Source of the DNA: Oxalobacteraceae bacterium AB_14
GTDB taxonomy: Bacteria > Pseudomonadota > Gammaproteobacteria > Burkholderiales > Burkholderiaceae_D
DNA: 64,000 bases
Reading direction: 5' to 3'
Assembly: GCA_000381565.1 (NCBI GenBank)
Contig: KB906724.1
Coordinates: 10,085-74,084, forward strand
How positions within the stretch are numbered: position 1 is the stretch's first letter; every line of letters starts with the position of its first letter. Both the position numbers and the translations under genes were made by a program. Below are positions 1 to 8,065 of the stretch, piece by piece. The notes beneath the pieces were generated by a model. It was not told the DNA's origin. It saw nothing but the letters and a program-made list of their open reading frames with translations, and did no database searches.

Positions 1-34
1 TACTAATTGCCCGTACGGCTTGTCCCTATAACCT
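1..34 (+). rRNA. rrl: 23S rRNA, 3' end only
   Basis: The first bases match the 3' terminus of betaproteobacterial 23S rRNA (ACTAATTGCCCGTACGGCTT followed by the segment that pairs with the 23S 5' end). Only the tail lies in the window, and the end near base 34 is judged from memory of that pairing. The 5S gene follows after a spacer of about 155 bases. Confidence 0.85.
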
Positions 35-189
35 TAGCAGGTTATGGTGAATGAGAAGTGCGTTGTAACGTTCGTTGATACACAACTTCATTACCTAAAA
101 TATTTACTACATAAACGGTATAAATCGTTTATAATACTTCCTCCAGATTCTTGGCGGCGCTGAAGTTAAGCGACGCTAGTACAAGTCAA
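35..189 (+). other. 23S-5S internal transcribed spacer
   Basis: AT-richer spacer between the 23S tail and 5S rRNA. No tRNA is visible. It presumably forms the processing stems for rRNA maturation. No gene was found in it. Confidence 0.6.
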
Positions 190-304
190 TGCCTGATGAC
201 CATAGCAAGTTGGTACCACCCCTTCCCATCCCGAACAGGACCGTGAAACAACTCTGCGCCGATGATAGTGCTGCAACCAGTGTGAAAGTAGGTTATCGTC
301 AGGC
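190..304 (+). rRNA. rrf: 5S rRNA
   Basis: About 115 bases with the 5S hallmarks: 5' TGCCTGATGACC pairing with 3' GGTTATCGTCAGGCT, and the conserved internal CCATCCCGAACAGG loop. It directly follows the 23S end, so this is the distal end of an rRNA operon transcribed on the plus strand. Confidence 0.95.
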
Positions 305-315
305 TAGTTATATAG

Positions 316-378
316 AAAACCCCCCATCAGCCTGAACGCGCTCAAGATCGCGTCCAGTGCCGATGGGGGGTTTTTGCT
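316..378 (+). terminator. rRNA operon terminator with inner hairpin
   Basis: Outer stem AAACCCCCCATC / GATGGGGGGTTT followed by a T run. Bases 328-360 inside it form a second hairpin (CTGAACGC / GCGTCCAG). The inner 33 bases recur almost unchanged inside the terminator after secF (39277-39309). Confidence 0.9.
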
Positions 379-458
379 TTTTGCGGCGGGTTTTTTGTGA
401 CAAAAGAGGCATATAAGATACAAGCTAGATTTTGATCTAGGGAAACGAAAGGTGTACC

Positions 459-500
459 ATGTGTGCTTTCGTGCTTGCGTCATACCTCAATGAAAAATAA
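459..500 (+). other. possible 13-codon upstream ORF overlapping the next gene's start
   Basis: ATG at 459 lies 8 bases after a GAAAGG ribosome site and opens a 13-codon frame (MCAFVLASYLNEK) that stops at 500. This overlaps the ATG at 490 of the TPR gene in another frame. It may be a leader peptide for coupled translation or a chance ORF. The TPR gene's own ATG has no clear ribosome site, which is why this is noted. Confidence 0.3.
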
Positions 501-1836
501 GACAGCTCCAACAATGCTGTACCGGGTCCTGGCGTCCGCCGGCATCGTGGCAAGCCTCTTCGCGCTTGCGCCTGCGCGCGCCGATGAGATGGCCGACGTT
601 AGCAAGTTAGCCAAGGCCGGCAAGTTTGTCGAGGCACTGAACAAGACCAACGAATACCTGAGCAAGCACCCATCCGATCCGCAAATGCGCTTCATGAAGG
701 GCGTGCTGCTGACCGAGCAAAACAAGTCGGATGAAGCGATCGCGGTGTTCACCAAACTTACCGAAGATTACAAAGACCTGCCGGAACCGTATAACAACCT
801 GGCCGTGCTGTACGCGGCCAACGGCCAGTATGACAAGGCACGCGTGTCGCTGGAAAAAGCGATCCGCACCAATCCGAGCTATATGACGGCGTATGAAAAC
901 CTGGGCGACGTCTACGGCAAGATGGCCAGCCAAGCCTATGACAAGGCGCTGGCGCTGGGTTCGAACAATGCGCCACCGGCCAAGTCCAGGTTGACGCTGC
1001 TGCGGAACTTCTCCAGCAGCACCGGCGCCAAGTTCGGCGCGCCGGAGATCGCCGTGTCAACGCCGGCATCCGCGCCTCGGCAAGTGGCTCAGGTGGCCGC
1101 TCCGCGCGCCGCAGCCAATGCTGCGCCGCCGCTGATCTCGCAAATTCCCGCCAATACTGGCAAGCCGACGACCTTGCAGCGCATACCTGCCTTGTCGGTC
1201 ACGCCGCCGGCACCAGCAGTCAAAGTGGCTGCAGCGCCAGCGCCAGTTCCAGCCAAGCCGGTCGCGCCAGCACCCGTGCCGACGGCGGTCCCGGTCAAGC
1301 CTGCTACACCAGCGCCTGCACCGGTATTGGCCAAGGTTGCACCGCCGAAGCCGGCGCCTGTCCCTGTACCTGCGCCCGCCCCAGTCAAAGCTGCGCCGGT
1401 GGTGCTTGCCCAAGCCGAGCCGGCCAAGCCCGCCAAAGTGGAGCCGCCGAAACCGGCCAAGCCGGAACCGGAAAAGGCCGCCAAGCCTGATACCTCCGAG
1501 CGCGATGCGGTGCTGGCCCAAGTCCACGGCTGGGCCAAGGCCTGGGCTTCGCAGAACGTTGACTCCTACCTCGGCTACTACAGCCATGAGTTCGAGCCGC
1601 CTAAAGGTTTGTCGCGCAAGGCCTGGGCAGAAGAGCGCCGCGCCCGCATCGAAGGCAAGGGCCGCATCCATGTCGAAGTGGGCGCACCGCAAGTGGTTGT
1701 GAACGGCAATACAGCTAAGGTGACGTTCCGCCAGACCTATGAATCGGACCGTCTCACCGCCAGAAGCCGGAAGACGCTCGTGCTGGTCAAAAATGGTGGA
1801 AAATGGCAGATTAAGCAGGAAGCCTCGGGTAGCTGA
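490..1836 (+). CDS. exported TPR protein with C-terminal NTF2-like domain
   Basis: About 448 residues. A Sec signal peptide ends near APARA (residue 31), followed by three to four tetratricopeptide-like repeats to about residue 150. A long Ala/Pro/Lys-rich linker probably crosses the periplasm or cell wall. The last 110 residues resemble the NTF2-like domain seen in Csd6-type L,D-transpeptidases. The next gene is such a transpeptidase, its ATG shares one base with this TGA, and it carries a similar C-terminal domain, so a joint role in peptidoglycan modification is likely. This is inference from context. Start: ATG 490 gives a clean signal peptide; an in-frame GTG at 463 is the alternative. 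The exact function is unknown. Confidence 0.75.
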   Translation: MKNKTAPTMLYRVLASAGIVASLFALAPARADEMADVSKLAKAGKFVEALNKTNEYLSKHPSDPQMRFMKGVLLTEQNKSDEAIAVFTKLTEDYKDLPEPYNNLAVLYAANGQYDKARVSLEKAIRTNPSYMTAYENLGDVYGKMASQAYDKALALGSNNAPPAKSRLTLLRNFSSSTGAKFGAPEIAVSTPASAPRQVAQVAAPRAAANAAPPLISQIPANTGKPTTLQRIPALSVTPPAPAVKVAAAPAPVPAKPVAPAPVPTAVPVKPATPAPAPVLAKVAPPKPAPVPVPAPAPVKAAPVVLAQAEPAKPAKVEPPKPAKPEPEKAAKPDTSERDAVLAQVHGWAKAWASQNVDSYLGYYSHEFEPPKGLSRKAWAEERRARIEGKGRIHVEVGAPQVVVNGNTAKVTFRQTYESDRLTARSRKTLVLVKNGGKWQIKQEASGS

Positions 1837-3065
1837 TGTCACACTTTAGATTTTCGCAACGCTGGCGTGCCAGTGGGTTGCTTTGCGTCCTGCTCCTCAG
1901 CGCTTTGGGGGGGGCGACCAGTTACGCCGCAAAAAAGCCGGCGCGGGCGCCGGTCTTCCGTAAAGCCAATCCTGAAGAGCTGCTGTCCGATATCTACAAA
2001 GAGCTGTCCCAGCAAAATCTGCGCGTCGCCCAGCAAAAGGCTGACGCGCTGGTGGCCGCCTATCCGAATTTCCGCCTGGGCCACCTGGTCCGCGGCGACA
2101 TCTTGCTGATGCATACCCGCGCAGTGGGCGTGCTGGGCGCAGCCGTGCCGGCCGGCGAAGCGTCCAAGCTGGCCGACCTGCGGCGCGAAGCGACCGTGCG
2201 CATGCAAGCCAAGCCAGGGCGGCCGTCGGCGGCGCTGCTGCCGCGCGCGCTGATGCAGATGCGCAAGGACCAAAGGCATGCGCTGATCGTCGACGCCAAG
2301 CATTCGCGCCTCTACCTGTACGAAAACCGCAACGACCAGATCCGTCTGCTGTCGGACTTCTACGTCAGCCAGGGCAAGCTGGGCATCAACAAGCTGAAGG
2401 AAGGCGATATGCGCACGCCGGTCGGCGTGTATTACATCATCGGCCACTTGCCGGGCGTGAAGCTGCCTGACATGTACGGCAAGGGCGCGTTGCCGCTTGA
2501 TTATCCGAACGACTGGGACAAGGTGCAGGGCCGCAGCGGCTCGGGCATCTGGGTGCACGGCACGCCGCCGGAAACGTTCAGCCGTCCGCCGCTGTCGACC
2601 GACGGTTGCGTGGTGGTTAGCAACGATGACCTGAATACGCTGACCCGCACGGTGGAAATCGGCAAGACGCCGATCCTGATCGGTGACCAGGTCGAGTTCG
2701 TCAGCAAGGAGCAAATGGAGCGCGACCTGCGGGTGGCCAGTGCGTTGGTGGAAGCCTGGCGGCGCGATGTCGAGAACCGTGACGACGCCGGTTTGCGCGC
2801 ACTGTATTCGCCGCGCTTCAAGTCGGCGGCGGACGAGGATGTGAATGCGTGGCTGGACAAGAACCGTTTCCTGCCCGGCGCCAAGAAGATCAGCGTAACC
2901 GTCAGCGAGCCGAGCTACTTCCGCCAGCCGAGCCAGGAAGAGGTCATCGTCAGTAATTTCACCCAGCAGATCGTGGTCGGAAAATACCGCCACGCGGTGC
3001 GCAAGAAACAGTACTGGGCCAAGGAAGGCAAGAGCTGGAAGATCGTCGCCGAATCGAACGTATAA
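1836..3065 (+). CDS. L,D-transpeptidase (YkuD) with NTF2-like tail, Csd6-like
   Basis: 409 residues. N-terminal signal/anchor (LLCVLLLSALGG), then a YkuD catalytic domain at about residues 145-290 with the conserved His in VHGTPPETF (H241) and the Cys nucleophile in STDGCVVVSNDD (C258). The final 120 residues form an NTF2-like fold, the arrangement known from Helicobacter Csd6. Members cross-link, attach proteins to, or trim peptidoglycan in the periplasm; which of these applies cannot be read here. Translationally coupled to the TPR gene through the overlapping TGATG. Confidence 0.85.
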   Translation: MSHFRFSQRWRASGLLCVLLLSALGGATSYAAKKPARAPVFRKANPEELLSDIYKELSQQNLRVAQQKADALVAAYPNFRLGHLVRGDILLMHTRAVGVLGAAVPAGEASKLADLRREATVRMQAKPGRPSAALLPRALMQMRKDQRHALIVDAKHSRLYLYENRNDQIRLLSDFYVSQGKLGINKLKEGDMRTPVGVYYIIGHLPGVKLPDMYGKGALPLDYPNDWDKVQGRSGSGIWVHGTPPETFSRPPLSTDGCVVVSNDDLNTLTRTVEIGKTPILIGDQVEFVSKEQMERDLRVASALVEAWRRDVENRDDAGLRALYSPRFKSAADEDVNAWLDKNRFLPGAKKISVTVSEPSYFRQPSQEEVIVSNFTQQIVVGKYRHAVRKKQYWAKEGKSWKIVAESNV

Positions 3066-3087
3066 AAAGAAAAGGCCCCGCAGGGCC
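3064..3087 (-). terminator. terminator of the pagL-like gene
   Basis: Read on the minus strand: stem GGCCC / GGGCC with a four-base loop, followed by TTTTCTTTTT. It lies just after the stop at 3096 and also abuts the stop of the convergent transpeptidase gene. Confidence 0.75.
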
Positions 3088-3095
3088 CTGGTCGA

Positions 3096-3641
3096 TCAGA
3101 AGTGGTAAGCCGCTTTGATTTCGACGAAGTTGACGCCGGTGTTAGGCTTCTTGTAGCCGCCGTTCGAGAAGTGCTGGATCTTGCCGCCGATTTCCCAGTT
3201 GTTGTCGAACACGTAGCCGATGCCGATCTGGTCGCCGAACTGGAAGTGCGTCGATAAACGGTAGGTATCGTTGTCGTACAGCTTGGACAGACGGTGCACG
3301 CCGATGCCGCCTTCGTAGTAGATGCCCTTCTTGTTATCGTTCTCGAAGCGGAACACCGGTGTGAAGCCCACATCCCACAGGTGGGCGGTGTTGCCCGAAA
3401 TATTCCGGTATTGGCTTTCCTTCCACAGGCCGGCGCTGGCTTCCCAATAGCCACTCAGGTGGGTGCCGTTCGATTGGAACCAGCGTGCGCTCCAGTCCTT
3501 GGCGGCGCTGAAGCGCACCATTTGTACCTTGGCGGCGTTGCCGTAATCGATGGCCACGGAGTCGACCAGTTTGTCATCGGCAAACGCACCCTGTGCGGTG
3601 ATCAGTGCTACTGCTGCTGCAATCATTTGTTTCGCGAACAT
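3096..3641 (-). CDS. PagL-like lipid A 3-O-deacylase (acyloxyacyl hydrolase)
   Basis: 181 residues with a Sec signal peptide ending at AFA (residues 19-21). The remainder is an outer-membrane beta-barrel rich in aromatic residues and ending in Phe. PagL removes the 3-linked acyl chain of lipid A at the cell surface. The active-site His and Ser are present in QHFSNGG (H157, S159). The residue that aligns with the catalytic Glu of Pseudomonas PagL, just after PNxGV, is Asn171; the nearest Glu is E174. Activity may therefore be altered or the triad rebuilt. The family call is firm; catalysis is less so. Confidence 0.8.
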   Translation of the reverse strand: MFAKQMIAAAVALITAQGAFADDKLVDSVAIDYGNAAKVQMVRFSAAKDWSARWFQSNGTHLSGYWEASAGLWKESQYRNISGNTAHLWDVGFTPVFRFENDNKKGIYYEGGIGVHRLSKLYDNDTYRLSTHFQFGDQIGIGYVFDNNWEIGGKIQHFSNGGYKKPNTGVNFVEIKAAYHF

Positions 3642-3756
3642 AGTATCCTTGCAATGTAAGTGCCATATCTCATATTTATACGGCTGGCTTGATTGTACCG
3701 GGGTTCGTGGAATAATTCCGGTGTGGCTATTATTTTGATCATCTCAGGAGTTGGAA

Positions 3757-4653
3757 TTGTCTACGCGAATTGCCTTTCTCGGTATCGGCTTGATGGGAGA
3801 CCCGATGGTGCGGCGCCTGCTGGCGGCCGGCCATGCGGTGACGGTCTGGAACCGTACCTTCGCCAAGGCCGCGGCGCTGGCCGGTGCCGGCGCGCATGCG
3901 GTGGCGGATCTGGCCGACGCGGTGCGCGATGCGGACATTGTCATCTCGATGCTGGAGGCCGGCCCCGTCGTCGGCGCGGTGATACAGGCAGCCTTGCCGG
4001 CGCTGGCGCCGCGCGCCTTGTGGGTGGACATGAGCTCGACCCGCCAGTCGGAAGCGCAGGAATTCCACGCGCTGCTGGCTGAACAAGGCCGGCGCTTTGT
4101 CGATGCGCCGGTGTCCGGCGGCGTCGGCGGCGCGGCGGCCGGCACGCTGGCCATCATGGCGGGCGGCAGCGCGCAGGATTTCGCCGAGCTCGAGCCGGTG
4201 CTGGCGGCCATGGGCCGGCCGACCTTGGTGGGCCCGGCCGGCAGCGGCCAGGTGGCCAAGCTGTGCAATCAGCTGATCGTCGGCGCCACCATCAACATCG
4301 TGGCCGAGGCCTTGCTGCTGGCACAGGCGGCCGGCGCCGACCCGGCGGCGATGCGGGCGGCGATACGCGGCGGCTTCGCCGAGAGCAAGATCCTCGACGT
4401 GCACGGCCAGCGCATGCTGGAGCGGAATTTTGTCGCCGGCGGCCAGGTGAAGACCCAGCTGAAAGACCAGCGCAACATCCTGGCGGCGGCGCAGGCGGCG
4501 GGCGTCACCTTGCCGGTGACGCAGCTGGTGACCGAGCGCTACCAGGCGCTGGCGGAGACGGTCCCGCAGGCCGATCATTCGGCGGCGCTGCTGGGACTGG
4601 AAGCCTTGAATCCCGGGCAGCGCGTCGGTAGCGCCCCGGACCGGCTGGCTTAA
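3757..4653 (+). CDS. NAD(P)-dependent beta-hydroxyacid dehydrogenase (HIBADH/GLYR family)
   Basis: About 298 residues. N-terminal Rossmann motif FLGIGLMGDPM, the substrate-loop segment DAPVSGGVGGA near residue 120, and the catalytic Lys in SGQVAKLCNQL near residue 170. Family enzymes oxidise 3-hydroxyisobutyrate or tartronate semialdehyde, or reduce succinic semialdehyde; the substrate here is not evident. Start: TTG 3757 has AGGAG six bases upstream, while the TTG at 3751 abuts that site and is less likely. It converges on the next gene, the stop codons overlapping by four bases. Confidence 0.85.
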   Translation: MSTRIAFLGIGLMGDPMVRRLLAAGHAVTVWNRTFAKAAALAGAGAHAVADLADAVRDADIVISMLEAGPVVGAVIQAALPALAPRALWVDMSSTRQSEAQEFHALLAEQGRRFVDAPVSGGVGGAAAGTLAIMAGGSAQDFAELEPVLAAMGRPTLVGPAGSGQVAKLCNQLIVGATINIVAEALLLAQAAGADPAAMRAAIRGGFAESKILDVHGQRMLERNFVAGGQVKTQLKDQRNILAAAQAAGVTLPVTQLVTERYQALAETVPQADHSAALLGLEALNPGQRVGSAPDRLA

Positions 4654-5843
4654 GCGAGCGGCAGGCTCTGCTCGGCCAGGCGCACCCAGAAGCTGGCGCC
4701 GATCGGCAGCAGGTGGTCGTTGAAGTCGTAGCTGCCGTTGTGCAGCACGCACGGGCCGAGGCCGTGGCCGCCGTCGCGGTGCTCGCCCTCGCCGTTGCCG
4801 ATGAAGACGTAGCAGCCCGGCTTGGCCTGCAGGAAGAACGCGAAGTCTTCCGCGCCCATGGTCGGCTCGACCTGGTCGTCGACCTTGTCCGCGCCCACCA
4901 CCGACTTCATCACCTCCACCGCGAACCTGGTCTCGGCCGGATGGTTGACCAGCGGCGGATAATTGCGGCGGAACTTGAACTCCACCTCGGCGCCGAAGGC
5001 GGCCGCCGTGTGTTGCGCGATCTCGCCCATGCGCTGCTCGATCATGTCCAGCACCGGCTGGGTGAAGGTGCGCACCGTGCCGACCAGCTCGGCCTCGTCG
5101 GGGATCACGTTGGTGGCGCTGCCGGCGTGGATCTGGGTGATCGACAGCACGGCCGTATCCAGCGGGCTCTTCTGGCGGCTGATGATGGTTTGCCAGCTCT
5201 GCGCGATCTGCACCGCCACCATCACCGGATCGATGCCCTTGTGCGGCTGGGCCGCGTGCGCGCCCTTGCCTTTGACGGTGACGTAGAACTCGTTACTGGA
5301 GGCCATCATCGGCCCCTCGACCACGCTCATGGTGCCGGCCGGCGCGCCCGGCCAGTTGTGCATGCCGTAGATCGCGTCCATCGGGCATTGCTCGAACAGG
5401 CCGTCCTCGATCATGCGGCGCGCGCCGGCGCCGCCTTCCTCGGCCGGCTGGAAAATGAGGTAAACCGTTCCGTCGAAATTGCGGTGCTCGGCCAGGTGCT
5501 TGGCCGCGCCCAGCAGCATGGCGGTGTGGCCGTCGTGGCCGCAGGCGTGCATCTTGCCGGGGTGGCGCGAGGCGTGGGCGAAGGTGTTTACTTCCTGCAT
5601 CGGCAGCGCGTCCATGTCGGCGCGCAGGCCGATGGCGCGCTTGGAGCTGCCGTGCTTGATGATGCCGACCACGCCGGTCAGGCCCAGGCCGCGGATCACG
5701 GGGATGCCCCATTCGCTCAGCTTGTCGGCGACGACGTCGGAGGTGCGTTGTTCTTCGTAGCACAGCTCGGGATGGGCGTGCAGGTCACGCCGGATTTGCT
5801 GTATTTCAGATTGAAATGCAATGATGGGATCAACTAGTTTCAT
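4650..5843 (-). CDS. M20 family amidohydrolase (hippurate hydrolase-like)
   Basis: 397 residues from ATG 5843, which has GGAG seven bases upstream; a longer in-frame start at 5918 lacks a ribosome site. Motifs of the dimetal amidohydrolases are present: HACGHDGHTAML (C101, H103), QPAEEGGAG (catalytic E135, metal E136) and GMHNWPG (H162). Family members release amino acids from N-acyl forms such as hippurate, N-acetyl amino acids or IAA conjugates. Cytoplasmic, no signal peptide. The exact substrate is unknown. Confidence 0.85.
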   Translation of the reverse strand: MKLVDPIIAFQSEIQQIRRDLHAHPELCYEEQRTSDVVADKLSEWGIPVIRGLGLTGVVGIIKHGSSKRAIGLRADMDALPMQEVNTFAHASRHPGKMHACGHDGHTAMLLGAAKHLAEHRNFDGTVYLIFQPAEEGGAGARRMIEDGLFEQCPMDAIYGMHNWPGAPAGTMSVVEGPMMASSNEFYVTVKGKGAHAAQPHKGIDPVMVAVQIAQSWQTIISRQKSPLDTAVLSITQIHAGSATNVIPDEAELVGTVRTFTQPVLDMIEQRMGEIAQHTAAAFGAEVEFKFRRNYPPLVNHPAETRFAVEVMKSVVGADKVDDQVEPTMGAEDFAFFLQAKPGCYVFIGNGEGEHRDGGHGLGPCVLHNGSYDFNDHLLPIGASFWVRLAEQSLPLA

Positions 5844-5977
5844 CTGCTTCTCCAATTTCGGTTTCGCTTGCCTTTTGGGCATCGAGAACAGCCATTGTAG
5901 CCCTTGTGGCGCAAACAAATCCAGAGTGGGGAGAATCGTTTACGATATGCCTTTGCCCCACGTTTTTGGATTTTCAC

Positions 5978-8056
5978 ATGACAACGACACAAGTCCGCGC
6001 GACCTGCCCGCACGACTGCCCCGACACCTGCGCGCTGCTCGTCACGGTCGAGGACGGCGTGGCCACCGCCGTCAAGGGCGACCCCGACCATCCGACCACG
6101 GCCGGCGTGCTGTGCACCAAGGTGGCGCGCTACACCGAGCGCACCTATCACGAGGACCGCCTGCTGCATCCGCTGCGCCGCGTCGGCAAGAAGGGCGAGG
6201 GCAAGTTCGAGCGCATCAGCTGGGACGAGGCGCTCGACACCATCGCCACCCGGCTCAAGGCGATCGCCGCGCGCGCCCCGCAAGCGATCCTGCCGTACAG
6301 CTATTGCGGCACCATGGGGCTGGTGCAGGGCGAGTCGATGTCCTCGCGCTTCTTCAACCAGATCGGCGCCTCGCTGCTGGACCGCACCATTTGCGCGACG
6401 GCCGGCGCCACCGGCTACAAATACACCATCGGCGCCTCGATCGGGACAGACCTGGAGCAGTTCCAGAACGCCAAGCTGATCCTGATCTGGGGCGGCAATC
6501 CGATCGCCTCCAACCTGCACTTCTGGACCCGCGCGCAGGAAGCCAAGCGCCACGGCGCCAAGCTGATCGCCATCGATCCCTACCGTTCGCTGACGGCGGA
6601 GAAGTGCCACCAGCACATCGCGCTGCTGCCCGGCACCGACGCCGCGCTGGCGCTGGGCCTGATGCACGTGCTGATCGCCGAGGACCTGCTCGACCACGAC
6701 TACATCGCGCGGCACACGCTGGGCTACGAGCAACTGAAACAACGCGCGGCCGAATGGACGCCGGAACGCACCGCCGAAACCTGCGGCATCAGCGTGGCCG
6801 AAGTGGTCGAGCTGGCGCGGCTGTACGGCGGCCTGGCGCGCGCCGGCGAGCCGGTGGCGATCCGCACCAACTACGGCGTGCAGCGCGTGCGCGGCGGCGG
6901 CATGTCGGTGCGCAGCATCGCCTGCCTGCCGGCGCTGGTGGGCGCGTGGCGCCATCCGGCCGGCGGCATCCAGTTGTCGTCCAGCGGTTCCTTCCCGGCC
7001 AACAAGGCGGCGCTGCAGCGGCCGGACCTGCTCAAGAGCGAGCCGCGCACCATCAACATGACCACCATCGGCGACGACCTGCTGCGCAAGACGTCGCCGC
7101 AGTTCGGGCCGGAACTGGAGGCGGTAATCGTCTATAACGCCAACCCGCTGGCGATCGCGCCGGATTCGGGCAAGGTGATGGCCGGCTTCGCGCGCGAGGA
7201 TTTGTTCACCGTGGTGCTGGAACACTTCCAGACCGACACCGTGGACTACGCCGACATCGTGCTGCCGGCCACCACGCAGCTGGAGCATGTCGACACGCAT
7301 ACCGCCTACGGCCACCTGTACATGATGGCCAACAACGCCGCCATCGCGCCGATGGGCGAGGCCAAGGCCAACACCGAAATCTTCCGCCTGCTGGCGGCGC
7401 GCATGGGCTTTGACGATCCCTGCTTCCAGGACAGCGACGACCAGCTGGCGGCCATGGCCTTCAACGCGCAGGACGTGCGCGCCGTCAACTTCGATTGGGA
7501 GTCGCTGAAGCAGAAGGGCTGGCAGAAACTCAATGTGCCCGCCGCGCCGTTCGCGCAAGGCGGCTTTCCCACGCCGTCCGGCAAGTGCGAGTTCTATTCC
7601 GCCGCGATGGCGGCCGACGGCCTCGATCCGCTGCCGGCCTACCTGCCGCCGTATGAATCGGTGGCCAGCAATCCCGAGCTGGCCAAGCGCTATCCGCTGG
7701 CGATGATTTCTCCGCCGGCGCGCAACTTCCTCAACTCCACCTTCGTCAACGTCAAAAGCCTGCGTTCGGCGGAGGGCGAGCCGCACCTGGACATCCACCC
7801 GGCCGACAGCGCATCACGCGGCATCGCCGACGGCGACATGGTGCGCATCTTCAATGACCGCGGCACTTTCATCGCCAAGGCGCGCGTCACCGACAAGGCG
7901 CGCGCGGGCCTCGTGGTAGGCTTGTCAGTGTGGTGGAAAAAACTAGGCCGGGATGGCAAGAACGCCAATGAGGTTACCAGCCAACAGTTGACTGATATGG
8001 GCCGCGCGCCAACTTTTTACGATACACTGGTACAAGTCGAAAGAGTCGCTGCTTGA
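5978..8056 (+). CDS. molybdopterin-dependent oxidoreductase with N-terminal [4Fe-4S] motif
   Basis: About 692 residues from ATG 5978. Cluster ligands lie in CPHDCPDTC (C10, C14, C18) and GVLC (C46), followed by the bis-MGD binding core and a C-terminal molydopterin dinucleotide-binding domain at about residues 565-690. Such single-subunit DMSO-reductase-family enzymes include formate dehydrogenase-like and assimilatory-type reductases. No Tat signal is visible, so it is probably cytoplasmic. No electron-transfer subunit or cofactor gene lies beside it, so donor and substrate stay open. The lipoprotein gene follows after nine bases. Confidence 0.85.
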   Translation: MTTTQVRATCPHDCPDTCALLVTVEDGVATAVKGDPDHPTTAGVLCTKVARYTERTYHEDRLLHPLRRVGKKGEGKFERISWDEALDTIATRLKAIAARAPQAILPYSYCGTMGLVQGESMSSRFFNQIGASLLDRTICATAGATGYKYTIGASIGTDLEQFQNAKLILIWGGNPIASNLHFWTRAQEAKRHGAKLIAIDPYRSLTAEKCHQHIALLPGTDAALALGLMHVLIAEDLLDHDYIARHTLGYEQLKQRAAEWTPERTAETCGISVAEVVELARLYGGLARAGEPVAIRTNYGVQRVRGGGMSVRSIACLPALVGAWRHPAGGIQLSSSGSFPANKAALQRPDLLKSEPRTINMTTIGDDLLRKTSPQFGPELEAVIVYNANPLAIAPDSGKVMAGFAREDLFTVVLEHFQTDTVDYADIVLPATTQLEHVDTHTAYGHLYMMANNAAIAPMGEAKANTEIFRLLAARMGFDDPCFQDSDDQLAAMAFNAQDVRAVNFDWESLKQKGWQKLNVPAAPFAQGGFPTPSGKCEFYSAAMAADGLDPLPAYLPPYESVASNPELAKRYPLAMISPPARNFLNSTFVNVKSLRSAEGEPHLDIHPADSASRGIADGDMVRIFNDRGTFIAKARVTDKARAGLVVGLSVWWKKLGRDGKNANEVTSQQLTDMGRAPTFYDTLVQVERVAA

Positions 8057-8065
8057 AGGTAATGT

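Noticed and set aside
135-3510. 16-base identity CTTGGCGGCGCTGAAG between the rRNA spacer and the pagL-like gene
   Set aside because: Single short match with no flanking similarity; chance in a GC-rich genome.
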